This document shows positions 15,220-23,541 of a DNA stretch of 64,000 bases, one piece after another. Within the stretch, counting starts at the first letter, position 1, and each line of letters opens with the position of its first letter. The translations under genes and the position numbers were made by a program. The notes under the pieces were generated by a model. That model did not search any database, was not told where the DNA came from, and saw nothing but the letters and a program-made list of their open reading frames with translations. Origin of the DNA: Pseudanabaena sp. BC1403 (GTDB lineage: Bacteria; Cyanobacteriota; Cyanobacteriia; Pseudanabaenales; Pseudanabaenaceae); NCBI RefSeq assembly GCF_002914585.1, contig NZ_PDDM01000012.1:62001-126000 (forward strand), written 5' to 3'.

Positions 15220-16062
15220 ATGATCGACAACATTTGTAAATTCTTAGCAGAAACCTTCCCCACCGACTTTGCCAGTTGGCTATTAGGAGAAGCGATTGCA
15301 TTCACAAAACTCGAACCATCCGAACTCTCAGTCGAACCAATTCGGGCTGATTCAGTTATATTCCTGAAATCATTAAGAATGATCCTCCACATAGAGTTCC
15401 AAACCGACCCCAACAAAAACATTCCCTTCCGCATGACCGATTACCTGTTGAGATTGCATCGTCAATTTCCAGACAGGGAAATCTATCAAGTCGTGATTTA
15501 CCTCACACCCAGCGAATCAAACCTTGTTTACAAAACCACATTTAACCTTGGCGGACTAAGCCATCAATTTAACGTAATCAGAATTTGGGAGCAGCCCACA
15601 GAAATATTTCAGCAATACCAAGGACTATTCCCCTTTGCCACCCTCTCACAAACCAACAACCCCGAAGAAACCTTAAGACAAGTTGCCAGACAAATCGAAC
15701 AAATTACTGATAAACAAGTACAAAGCAACGTAGCCGCATCGACCGCTATAATATCGGGTATAGCCCTAAATAAAGAAATCATCCAAAGACTTTTAAGGAG
15801 CGAAATCATGAAAGAATCAGTAATTTATCAAGAAATCTTGCGTGAGGGTATAGCCGAAGGTGAAGCTAAAGGTCTAGCCAAGGGCAAAGCTGAAACTGCA
15901 CGGCAAATCGCTATAAACATGATGCGCTCAAACATTTCTGGGGATTTAGTTGCCCAATTCACGGGACTAAGCCTCAAAGAAGTGCAAAAGCTCCAAAAAC
16001 TGTCTGCAAAACAGCCCAAGCCTCAGAAATCAGCAAAAACAAAGCGATCGCCTAAATCTTAA
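15220..16062 (+). CDS. Rpn-family PD-(D/E)XK nuclease / transposase-like protein
   Basis: A stand-alone member of the Rpn family (recombination-promoting nuclease, formerly annotated as a putative transposase). The order is FASWLLGEAIAF, Asp44, Glu59-Phe-Gln61 (HIEFQ), the core YLLRLHRQFPDREIYQVVIYL, the family motif FNVIRIWEQPTEIF, and a charged C-terminal region GIAEGEAKGLAKGKAETARQ ending in a lysine-rich tail. It is paralogous to the C-terminal half of the upstream gene (shared FA-WLLG, QVVIYL, IR-WEQPT). A short perfect direct repeat brackets it. Family members nick or cut DNA; the role here is unknown. Confidence 0.85.
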   Translation: MIDNICKFLAETFPTDFASWLLGEAIAFTKLEPSELSVEPIRADSVIFLKSLRMILHIEFQTDPNKNIPFRMTDYLLRLHRQFPDREIYQVVIYLTPSESNLVYKTTFNLGGLSHQFNVIRIWEQPTEIFQQYQGLFPFATLSQTNNPEETLRQVARQIEQITDKQVQSNVAASTAIISGIALNKEIIQRLLRSEIMKESVIYQEILREGIAEGEAKGLAKGKAETARQIAINMMRSNISGDLVAQFTGLSLKEVQKLQKLSAKQPKPQKSAKTKRSPKS

Positions 16063-16137
16063 TAGCAGAGTAATCTGGTGAACTAAAAGTTGAACTCATC
16101 ACGGACAATTTCTGAATTGCCACTAGATTTTTTCTGT

Positions 16138-16163
16138 AAAGCCGCGCTGAGCGCGGCATTTTT
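16138..16163. terminator. Hairpin between convergent genes
   Basis: Stem GCCGCGC/GCGCGGC with a TGA loop, followed by ATTTTT. It can serve the Rpn gene and the opposing CBM20-SGNH gene. Confidence 0.65.
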
Positions 16164-16166
16164 CGT

Positions 16167-18440
16167 TTAAGGATTAGGTGGACACCAAAATAGATTTTGA
16201 CTAGAGATGCCAAGAGATTCGAGAATCTCCTTCATAGTTTTAGTACATTCCATCCAATAGTCTTGGCTGTCATACATCCAATCGGGACTGAAGTGGAGAT
16301 CGTAATGCAGTAGATTTGGGATGTCTCTAAACTCATCAGATGTTTGCTTGGAAATAAGCAGCACTCGGAATGGTTTGCCCTTGCATTTAATCGTTAGCTT
16401 CTCGATTAGGTCTAGCACATAGTCGCGATTAGTTACACCAGTACGTACAAATAATACTTCATCACAATGTTCGAGCGTGTATAAAAACCTCTTTGCCCGC
16501 GCCGAATAGCGAACACGCATTCTTTCATGAACAGGCTGCATATTATTTGCAGGATCATCCGTATCTTCGACTTCATGCCCAAAGGATAGACCAGACCATT
16601 TAGAGTGATAAATGCGATTATCAGTAGCGTTGTAGTGGAGATATGCAGGGTTCCATAGATCTTTAAAATCGTTAACCACCATATCAGTTACATCACCGAG
16701 ATTAGTGGAACGTGCTAAATCAAAGGGAAATGCTGGCCCATCATATTCCATCTTGTACAGGAGCATTCTCGCAGCACAGCGATCGCCTAACGGCAAAATG
16801 GCAATGCGATTAATTTCTGATAGTTTACATTTGTATTTGAGCAACATTGTCGATTTGACAGGTGCTTTGACGCGACTCTCTAAACCTTGCTCGCCAATCA
16901 TCATTGTCCGAAATGGTGCTTCTGGATTTGCAGGATCGTGATAAACTCCCGCAGGCATAGCAGCTAACGCCGCCCGAATTTCTTTCCACATCGGATGGAT
17001 GTTATATTCTTCCTCAGATTCATTGATAATCCGAATTGTGCGATCGCCTTCCTTAAGAATTCCTAGATGACCATCATAGTAAAGGATTTCTGCATTTTGA
17101 GGAGCAAAAAACTTGAGGGCTGAGCAATATTGCAGATCGACTCCAATCGGAATTTTAACTGTGTTCTCAATTGATCCATTAAACCCAACTGAAAGCAACG
17201 GAACTGTGCCTAGCTCATCATTTTTAGCGATATACGACGTACCAAAAGTTAAATCAGCTTTGCGTTTCAGGGCTTCTTGCAATTCCTTCCAAGTTGAAGT
17301 GATGTTGTAATCATATTCAGAATTGTTAATGATTCGCAAAGTCTGAGCTTCGGGGTTAGCAAATACTTGAAATCCATATTTATCGACATAGATAGCAATT
17401 TCGGTGGTACTGCTATGGGATTTGATGGCTTGTTCTTGTGATCGTCGCTCACGATCAATCTGAAAAATATCGAGATTGATCGCCTCAAACATTAGTTTGT
17501 GTCCTGCGGTATTAGGGTGCGCGATATCCAGAGATATACCAGATTTCCAGCCTCCATCGCCATCATCCAAAGCATCTAGCCAGTCGAGAATAGGAACGCC
17601 CCAACGCAACATCCGATGGTGGGTATCACGCAAAAGCCAGTTGTGTTCAGGGTTGTAGTCTCCATTGGGGTATAGACCGCCAATTACTGGTATTGCGCCC
17701 AAATCTTGGGTCATTTTAATCAGTTGCTGTAATCCGCTTTCATAACGACGTTGGACTGCACGGCGATCGTGGGGACGACAGTAGGCTAAACCTTCGTTTC
17801 CTAAAGATAGCGAAATAATTACCAGATCTGGTTTCTCAGGTACAACGACTGAAGCGAAGCGTTCAATTGTACTGGTGACATTTGCACCCAATTGGGAACG
17901 GTTTACCAATTGATGACCAAATTTTTCCTTTAGGACTTGCCCTAGTTGATTTGCCCAACCCTTTAGCAACCAAGCACTACAACCCATAGCCACAGAACTG
18001 CCGAGAACTAATACTTTGAGCCCATTTTGTGAATGTGTTTCTGGTTTTGTCTCTGGCTCTGAGGCGATCGCATTTTCTAAATATCCATAGGGGAATGGGT
18101 GGACATATCCAAATGAAAGATCATCAACAATGATTGTCGAAGTTTTGGAGCCAATGTGTTCTATCTCAATGGGAACCCAGCGATTGGTTTCTTTTTCGCA
18201 TTCCCATTGAGCTTTCCCATTAGCATCAATTCGCACATACTTATATTCAATTTTCTCTTCAGCATCAGGCAAGGTGAGCGGATCAATTTCCACATCGACC
18301 CACCAAATTGGGTAGCGATCGCCTGATGTCCGCAGAGGTAAATATTTTTTGATGTCCCATGATCCAAATTGAGAAATCGAGCCGACGATACCAATCATTT
18401 CCCCATTTTGAGTGGGTGCTTTTACCTGAAATCGATACAT
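16167..18440 (-). CDS. CBM20-SGNH hydrolase-DUF1796 multidomain protein
   Basis: A 757-residue fusion. Residues 1-105 form a CBM20-like starch-binding domain (VGSISQFGSWDIKKYLPL; WWVDVEI; KYVRIDANGKAQWE). Residues 142-325 form an SGNH/GDSL hydrolase with block I GSSVAMG (Ser148/149), Asn in SLSLGNEGL, and D305-x-x-H308 in SLDIAHP. Residues 345-540 hold two repeats, TLRIINNSEYDYNITSTWKE and TIRIINESEEEYNIHPMWKE. Residues 545-750 are DUF1796, a papain-like peptidase relative with LPLGDRCAAR (Cys555) and a FPFD segment. No signal peptide is seen. This order suggests a polysaccharide-linked esterase and thiol enzyme; the substrate is unknown. Confidence 0.82.
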   Translation of the reverse strand: MYRFQVKAPTQNGEMIGIVGSISQFGSWDIKKYLPLRTSGDRYPIWWVDVEIDPLTLPDAEEKIEYKYVRIDANGKAQWECEKETNRWVPIEIEHIGSKTSTIIVDDLSFGYVHPFPYGYLENAIASEPETKPETHSQNGLKVLVLGSSVAMGCSAWLLKGWANQLGQVLKEKFGHQLVNRSQLGANVTSTIERFASVVVPEKPDLVIISLSLGNEGLAYCRPHDRRAVQRRYESGLQQLIKMTQDLGAIPVIGGLYPNGDYNPEHNWLLRDTHHRMLRWGVPILDWLDALDDGDGGWKSGISLDIAHPNTAGHKLMFEAINLDIFQIDRERRSQEQAIKSHSSTTEIAIYVDKYGFQVFANPEAQTLRIINNSEYDYNITSTWKELQEALKRKADLTFGTSYIAKNDELGTVPLLSVGFNGSIENTVKIPIGVDLQYCSALKFFAPQNAEILYYDGHLGILKEGDRTIRIINESEEEYNIHPMWKEIRAALAAMPAGVYHDPANPEAPFRTMMIGEQGLESRVKAPVKSTMLLKYKCKLSEINRIAILPLGDRCAARMLLYKMEYDGPAFPFDLARSTNLGDVTDMVVNDFKDLWNPAYLHYNATDNRIYHSKWSGLSFGHEVEDTDDPANNMQPVHERMRVRYSARAKRFLYTLEHCDEVLFVRTGVTNRDYVLDLIEKLTIKCKGKPFRVLLISKQTSDEFRDIPNLLHYDLHFSPDWMYDSQDYWMECTKTMKEILESLGISSQNLFWCPPNP
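16171..16192. repeat. 22-bp direct repeat, copy B
   Basis: Identical to 15022-15043. Here it is the genuine 3' coding end of the CBM20-SGNH-DUF1796 gene on the minus strand. Confidence 0.9.
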
Positions 18441-18485
18441 AGATTATGTCTTTTGTGGATAGGGACTGATTAGTTCCGCCAACTA

Positions 18486-18588
18486 ATACCGAAGCACGAA
18501 ATGGCTATGCCATTTTGTGCTTTTAAAACCCTTACTGGGTTTGGTTTTTAATTCACAAAAGTGTCATCACATTTTTATGAATTGGTAT
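18486..18588. repeat. 103-bp palindromic repeat element, copy 1
   Basis: The element has ends ATACC and GGTAT, two internal hairpins (CACGAAATGGC/GCCATTTTGTG and AAAACCC/GGGTTT) and an inner CACAAAAGTGT-type segment. A same-length copy with a few substitutions lies at 62968-63070. It occupies the 390-bp spacer upstream of pgk. The rest of that spacer is AT-rich and presumably contains the pgk promoter (a possible -10 TAAAAT near 18773). Confidence 0.85.
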
Positions 18589-18830
18589 AACAACCGTTAG
18601 CATTTTTAGCGATCGCCTTAAACTTGAACTATTTTTGAACTTAGCATTAAGTTGGACTTGAAGTCTGTTTTAGAAACTACAGCTAGTAATCGAAAAAGAT
18701 CGTTATTGAATTGCAAAGCAAATTATAAGTAGCTACCTCGTATTTTTTGGGTTTTAAACTGGACGGAATTCGGTAAAATTATTAAGACATTGTAAAAAAG
18801 CAACTTTATATACTACAAGTATAAAAATTT

Positions 18831-20033
18831 ATGGCAAAGAAAAGTCTTGCAAGTTTGACTGCTGCGGAATTAGCAGGTAAAAAAGTTTTAGTAAGAGTTG
18901 ATTTTAACGTTCCTCAAGACGAAACTGGCAAAATCACCGACGATACTCGTATTCGTGCAGCATTGCCAACTATTAAGTACCTCACCGAAGCTGGTGCTCG
19001 TGTAATTCTCGCTAGTCACTTCGGCAGACCCAAGGGTGTTACAGAAAGCCTTCGCCTTAATCCTGTAGCAGTTCGTTTATCTGAGTTGCTTGGCAAGCCA
19101 GTTGTAAAAACCGATGATTGCATCGGAGATGAAGTTGCGGCTCAAGTTAATGCTCTCAACAACGGCGATGTCGCTTTGTTAGAGAATGTGCGTTTTTACC
19201 CTGAAGAAGAAAAGAACGATCCTGAATTTGCAAAAAAATTAGCATCTTTGGCAGACATTTATGTAAATGATGCTTTTGGTACTGCTCACCGCGCCCATGC
19301 TTCAACTGAAGGTGTAACCAAGTACATCAGCACCTCAGTTGCTGGTTTCTTGCTTGATAAGGAATTGCAATACTTGAGCGGTGCGATCGACAATCCTAAG
19401 CGTCCTCTGGCTGCGATCGTTGGTGGCTCTAAGGTCTCTAGCAAGATCGGCGTAATCGAAACTTTGCTCGATAAGGTTGATTATTTGTTGCTCGGCGGCG
19501 GCATGATCTTTACCTTTTACAAAGCTCGTGGCTTGAGCGTTGGTAAGTCTCTCGTTGAAGAAGATAAGCTAGACTTGGCTCGCGCCCTTGAAAAGAAAGC
19601 CGCAGAACGTGGTGTAAAGTTCTTGCTCCCAACTGATGTTGTTGTTGCTGATAACTTCAAGCCTGATGCTAATGCTCAAACCGTTAGCATTGACAATATC
19701 CCTGATGGTTGGATGGGCTTGGATATTGGGCCTGACTCCGTAAAGGTATTCCAAGCTGCGCTTGCCGAATGCAAATCTGCAATCTGGAATGGCCCAATGG
19801 GTGTATTCGAGTTTGATAAGTTTGCTGTTGGTACTGAAGCGATCGCACATACTCTTGCTGATCTTACTGCCACTGGCACAATCACCATCATCGGCGGCGG
19901 CGACTCAGTAGCTGCGGTTGAGAAGGTTGGTGTTGCTGACAAAATGAGCCACATCTCAACTGGTGGTGGTGCAAGTTTAGAATTGCTTGAAGGCAAAATC
20001 TTACCTGGTATCGCTGCTTTGAACGAAGCTTAA
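18831..20033 (+). CDS. pgk: Phosphoglycerate kinase
   Basis: Interconverts 1,3-bisphosphoglycerate and 3-phosphoglycerate with ATP; a Calvin cycle and glycolysis enzyme of the cytosol. Visible signatures are [12 protein letters not shown] (about 20-31), SHFGRPKG (about 63-70), [15 protein letters not shown], the hinge region and the C-terminal nucleotide-binding [14 protein letters not shown] with [13 protein letters not shown]. The 400 residues match the bacterial monomer. Strong codon regularity suggests high expression. It is a single gene with its own terminator. Confidence 0.98.
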   Translation: MAKKSLASLTAAELAGKKVLVRVDFNVPQDETGKITDDTRIRAALPTIKYLTEAGARVILASHFGRPKGVTESLRLNPVAVRLSELLGKPVVKTDDCIGDEVAAQVNALNNGDVALLENVRFYPEEEKNDPEFAKKLASLADIYVNDAFGTAHRAHASTEGVTKYISTSVAGFLLDKELQYLSGAIDNPKRPLAAIVGGSKVSSKIGVIETLLDKVDYLLLGGGMIFTFYKARGLSVGKSLVEEDKLDLARALEKKAAERGVKFLLPTDVVVADNFKPDANAQTVSIDNIPDGWMGLDIGPDSVKVFQAALAECKSAIWNGPMGVFEFDKFAVGTEAIAHTLADLTATGTITIIGGGDSVAAVEKVGVADKMSHISTGGGASLELLEGKILPGIAALNEA

Positions 20034-20051
20034 TAAGTACTCGGCATAATT

Positions 20052-20086
20052 AAAAAAAGAGGGGCGCGATGCGCCCCTCTTTTTTT
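20052..20086. terminator. Bidirectional terminator pgk / COP23
   Basis: A 16-bp perfect stem (AAAAAAAGAGGGGCGC arm, 3-nt loop) with A and T tracts on both sides, between convergent genes. Confidence 0.88.
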
Positions 20087-20891
20087 AACGAAAATTATCA
20101 GGGTTAAGCTTTCTGCCACCAGTAAAGCCACTATTGTTTATGCTTGCACCAGTACCACCATCACTAGGATCAAGGAATGGCTTCAAGTACAAGTTGCCAC
20201 TACGCACATTGGATACAGGACGACTTGGTGATAATACTGAGCCAAGGACACCATTAATTCCTTTAAGATCAATGCCTAAACCAAGATCACCAGTGATGTC
20301 ATTTAAAGAGCGATCGCGTCCGCGATAGGTATTTACGGCTGTAGTTGCTTGGCCACTATCAGCAGTAGCAAGATTGCCAAATACGCGATCGCGAGTGGCG
20401 ATCGGATCTTGTCCATTTGGCACAGTCAAAACAATCCGACAAGCAGAATTTTTATCGGTGGTAGCGCAGATCACGTTGTATCCATTTTCAGTACTGGTTT
20501 TCATTTCCAGCAGACCATCGGGACGGTATGACTCCAAACGACGGCTGATTTCGTTACAGCGCTTTTCAGGTGACCAACCATCGCCCATCGTGCTGGGGGC
20601 AGCCCAAGGAAAATATTTTTGGGGTTGGCTCTTAGGTTGATAAACGACAATATATTGACCATCGCGGGACTGGCAGCTAAAACGAGCCGTTTTGTTGTCA
20701 GTGGGATTGGCGGCTTTATCGTTGGGATTTTCAGAGGGAAGAGTCGAAGGATTTGAGCTAGGGGTTGTTTCGACAGGGATAATCTGAGCGAGGCTGGGAC
20801 TTGCTAATAGGGGGAAACCTAACGCGATCGCCGATAAGTAGCCAAGCTGCTTTTTTAAAAATTTTGGTAAATTTTGGGTTGAGTAATTCAT
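20085..20891 (-). CDS. COP23-domain exported protein
   Basis: An exported protein of the COP23 family, named after a circadian-oscillating protein of cyanobacteria. I start at ATG 20891, giving a signal peptide with hydrophobic core LGYLSAIALGFPLLASPSLAQ (about 17-36) and cleavage near SLAQ. A Pro/Ser/Asn linker follows. The COP23 domain runs from about 68 to 185 (ARFSCQSRDGQYIVVYQP, WSPEKRCNEISRRLESYRPDGL, YNVICATTDKNSACRIVLTV), with four Cys that could form disulfides. A Gly/Ser-rich C-terminal tail follows. Molecular function is unknown. A longer start at 20924 would spoil the signal peptide. Confidence 0.85.
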   Translation of the reverse strand: MNYSTQNLPKFLKKQLGYLSAIALGFPLLASPSLAQIIPVETTPSSNPSTLPSENPNDKAANPTDNKTARFSCQSRDGQYIVVYQPKSQPQKYFPWAAPSTMGDGWSPEKRCNEISRRLESYRPDGLLEMKTSTENGYNVICATTDKNSACRIVLTVPNGQDPIATRDRVFGNLATADSGQATTAVNTYRGRDRSLNDITGDLGLGIDLKGINGVLGSVLSPSRPVSNVRSGNLYLKPFLDPSDGGTGASINNSGFTGGRKLNPDNFR

Positions 20892-21079
20892 AGGATTAGT
20901 GGGTGTGTGAGGATAAGTAAACAAATCAGAAATTCCCCCCAGATATACTTTGTGACGCTTGTGTGTTTACGCCTATGACCTTGCGCCTAATTTTATCTTA
21001 TAGATCTTGCTATAGATTTATGACCAAAGTTTCACAAAATATGTTCCCACTAGAAATTTACAAGGCAGAGTCTTTTGAC

Positions 21080-21206
21080 CTGATTGACTGACAAAACTGT
21101 TGAAATCCGCATTTAACTGTAGGGGCAGGTTTTGCTAAAAGCTTTGCTGTAAAACAAACACAGATCTACTAAACCTGCCCCCTACAGAGATCTGTCAGTC
21201 AATCAG
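21080..21206. repeat. 127-bp MITE-like element, copy 1
   Basis: Terminal inverted repeats CTGATTGACTGACA / TGTCAGTCAATCAG are perfect over 14 bp. The interior carries GTAGGGGCAGGTTTTGC and its partial inverse AACCTGCCCCCTAC. An inverted copy, over 90% identical by eye, is at 58429-58554. Flanks CTTTTGAC and CTTTTGCC may be a decayed target duplication. The rest of the 20925-21237 spacer shows nothing else. Confidence 0.9.
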
Positions 21207-21237
21207 CTTTTGCCACAAAGCAATTTTTGCTTTGTAA

Positions 21238-22059
21238 TTAGTCATTAATTTCACTTTCTTCAGGTTCTTCCTCAGTTGGCAAAGGAGATCGCAAGATTAC
21301 AGTATTATGCAATTTACCAATACCCTCGATTTCGACATAAATGCGATCGCCTTCTTGCATTTGCCCCACACCCTCAGGCGTACCCGTGAGAATAATATCC
21401 CCAGGCAGTAAAGTCATGATTTGGCTAATGTAGGACACGATATAGTCTGGGGAGAAAACCATCTCCTCAATTGAGGCTGATTGAAAAGGCTTTTTAGTAT
21501 CATTTACAAAGGTTTGTAGCATGGCGGTAGGACTGATTTCGCGGACAATCCAAGGTCCCAAAGGGCAAAAAGTGTCAAAGCCTTTCCCTCTAGTCCATTG
21601 GCTATCACTTCTTTGTAAATCTCTCGCTGTCACATCGTTAGCGATCGTGTAGCCCCAAATGGCTGCGATCGCTTGTTTGGGGGTGAGATTAAAACAATGT
21701 GAACCAATCACCAAGGCTAACTCACCTTCATATTCTACCCGTTTAGACTGTGGCGGTAAGGCTATTTTCGATTCAGGAGCTATTATCGTAGTAGTGGGCT
21801 TTAAAAATATAATTGGCTCTTTGGGCACTTCTCCACCCATTTCGGCAGCATGTGCAGAATAGTTTTTACCCACAGCCACAATCTTACTCGGCTCACAAGG
21901 AGCTAAAAGTTGATAGGTGTCTGGCGCAAGTACATCCCCATTTGGCTCGCCTCCCAGCCAAGGAGCTGTACTGAGTAGCTTTATAGATTGATTTAACTCT
22001 AACAGTCCGTAACAGACTTCCCCTTGGGAAGTTTTCACGCGAACATAACGATCCGCCAT
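21238..22059 (-). CDS. Fumarylacetoacetate hydrolase family protein
   Basis: A metal-dependent FAH-fold enzyme acting on beta-diketones, oxaloacetate-like keto acids or acylpyruvates. The core motifs are VAVGKNYSAHAAEMGG (about 61-76), the metal Glu in VEYEGELALVIG (about 108-119), YTIANDVTARDLQRSDSQWTRGKGFDTFCPLGPWIV and DIILTGTPEGVGQMQEGD. The 273 residues match single-domain members. Substrate cannot be told from sequence; the family includes oxaloacetate decarboxylase and acylpyruvase. It stands alone, with a repeat element downstream. Confidence 0.92.
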   Translation of the reverse strand: MADRYVRVKTSQGEVCYGLLELNQSIKLLSTAPWLGGEPNGDVLAPDTYQLLAPCEPSKIVAVGKNYSAHAAEMGGEVPKEPIIFLKPTTTIIAPESKIALPPQSKRVEYEGELALVIGSHCFNLTPKQAIAAIWGYTIANDVTARDLQRSDSQWTRGKGFDTFCPLGPWIVREISPTAMLQTFVNDTKKPFQSASIEEMVFSPDYIVSYISQIMTLLPGDIILTGTPEGVGQMQEGDRIYVEIEGIGKLHNTVILRSPLPTEEEPEESEIND

Positions 22060-22217
22060 AGCATCTTGTTTGTATCTAAAAATATTAAGAGAGGCAACCT
22101 AGCAGACTTGATTATATAGTAATCACTATCATAAACACAGGAAGGAAAGGCAGTTCATTTTGGACTTTCTTATTTATCTAGCTAAGTTAGTTTGATCTAT
22201 ACGGCTGTAAGTTTTTT

Positions 22218-23480
22218 ATGGCGGCTTTTACATTAGCAATTTGGAATATGAATCTATCTACTTTTATTCTCGTTTCGCTTGCCTTTGGTGTTGCATTTGG
22301 AACTTTATTAAATACAACTTTTCCCGAGAATATTGAACTAATCAATCAAAGTTTTTTAGCTCCAGTTGGCGAATCTTTTTTAAGGCTTATTCAGTTTGTA
22401 GTTGTTCCCATTGTCTTTTCTTCGTTAATTATGGGATTAACCAGAATCCAAGGTGCTGGACAAGTCGGCAGATATACAGTTAAGCTAATGACCAGTTATC
22501 TGATTACCAGTTCAATTGCCCTCAGTGTGGGTATGAGTACTGCCTATTTTTTACAGCCTGGCAGTGGACTGACGGGCTTCTCAGTATCTGAGAATATTAG
22601 CATTGCTGAAACGCCATCTCTAATATCCTGGCTAGTTAGCTTGATTCCTGTAAATCCATTAGAAGCTCTCAGTACTGGTAATCTATTACAAATTATTTTT
22701 TCGGCAGTTCTATTGGGGATAGGTGTTCAACTTGCTAAAGAGAAAGCAAAACCTTTTGTGGAATTGATTGAAAGTATCTATCACATAAGTGAAAAGACTT
22801 TATCCATAATTTTGTATGTTGCGCCTTTGGGAGTATTTGCTCTAATGAGTTCCACAATCGCCACCCAAGGATTAGAACTAGTAGCAAAATTGTTCCTCTA
22901 TGTTTTGGGCTTAGTAATGGCTTCTTCGATCATGATTTGCTTGGATATGTTAGCTCTGTTTACGCTCAAAGCTGAACCTATAAGATTTTTGCGTAGTCTT
23001 TCAGAAGCGATCGCTTTAGCCTTTGGCACAGCTAGTTCCAATGCAGCTTTGCCCGTGGTATTACAAAATATTCAAGAGAACTATGGCTTGCGCGAAGAAA
23101 TAGCTAGTTTTGCAATTCCTCTAGGTACTGCGCTCAAACGTGACGGCGCAGCAATTTTACAAGGATTTAACGCTCTATTTGTTGCTCAAATCTATCAAGT
23201 CCCCTTAACGCCTTCTCTACTAACTGCGATCGCAGTTAGTAGTCTGTTAGTTTCATTTAGCACTCCTGGCGTTCCAGGCTCAGCACTGATCACTATGGCA
23301 ACTGTGCTATCAGCTTCAGGATTACCCTTAGAAGCGATCGCCTTAGTTGCAGGCATTGATCGCCTCACCGATGGATTTAAAACTGTCGTTAATATTATTG
23401 GGAACAGCGTAAATGCCATTATTCTCAGTCATTGGGAAGTTGAACAAGTACCTGATGTCGAGCAAACACCAATTGGATGA
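22218..23480 (+). CDS. Dicarboxylate/amino acid:cation symporter (DAACS)
   Basis: An inner-membrane Na+- or H+-coupled carrier of the GltP/GltPh fold for glutamate, aspartate or C4-dicarboxylates. There are about eight hydrophobic helices plus re-entrant loops. The first loop contains FGTASSNAALPVVLQN (about 271-286) and the late motif is SALITMATVLSASGLPLEAIALVAGIDRLTDGFKTVVNIIGN (about 354-395). The serine-rich tip is SSNA rather than the common SSSA/SSAT. The length of 420 is normal. It is monocistronic, 62 bp before the hybrid kinase, and might be functionally linked to it; that is inference. Confidence 0.92.
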   Translation: MAAFTLAIWNMNLSTFILVSLAFGVAFGTLLNTTFPENIELINQSFLAPVGESFLRLIQFVVVPIVFSSLIMGLTRIQGAGQVGRYTVKLMTSYLITSSIALSVGMSTAYFLQPGSGLTGFSVSENISIAETPSLISWLVSLIPVNPLEALSTGNLLQIIFSAVLLGIGVQLAKEKAKPFVELIESIYHISEKTLSIILYVAPLGVFALMSSTIATQGLELVAKLFLYVLGLVMASSIMICLDMLALFTLKAEPIRFLRSLSEAIALAFGTASSNAALPVVLQNIQENYGLREEIASFAIPLGTALKRDGAAILQGFNALFVAQIYQVPLTPSLLTAIAVSSLLVSFSTPGVPGSALITMATVLSASGLPLEAIALVAGIDRLTDGFKTVVNIIGNSVNAIILSHWEVEQVPDVEQTPIG

Positions 23481-23541
23481 AAACAAAACGCAGTTGAGAA
23501 CAAATATATTTCTGTATAATAGTTACTTAAAAAACGTCTAA

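Noticed and set aside
15220-16062. Reading the Rpn gene as an insertion sequence
   Set aside because: There are no terminal inverted repeats; only direct repeats of a gene end are visible, so I report it as a nuclease gene with possible insertion.
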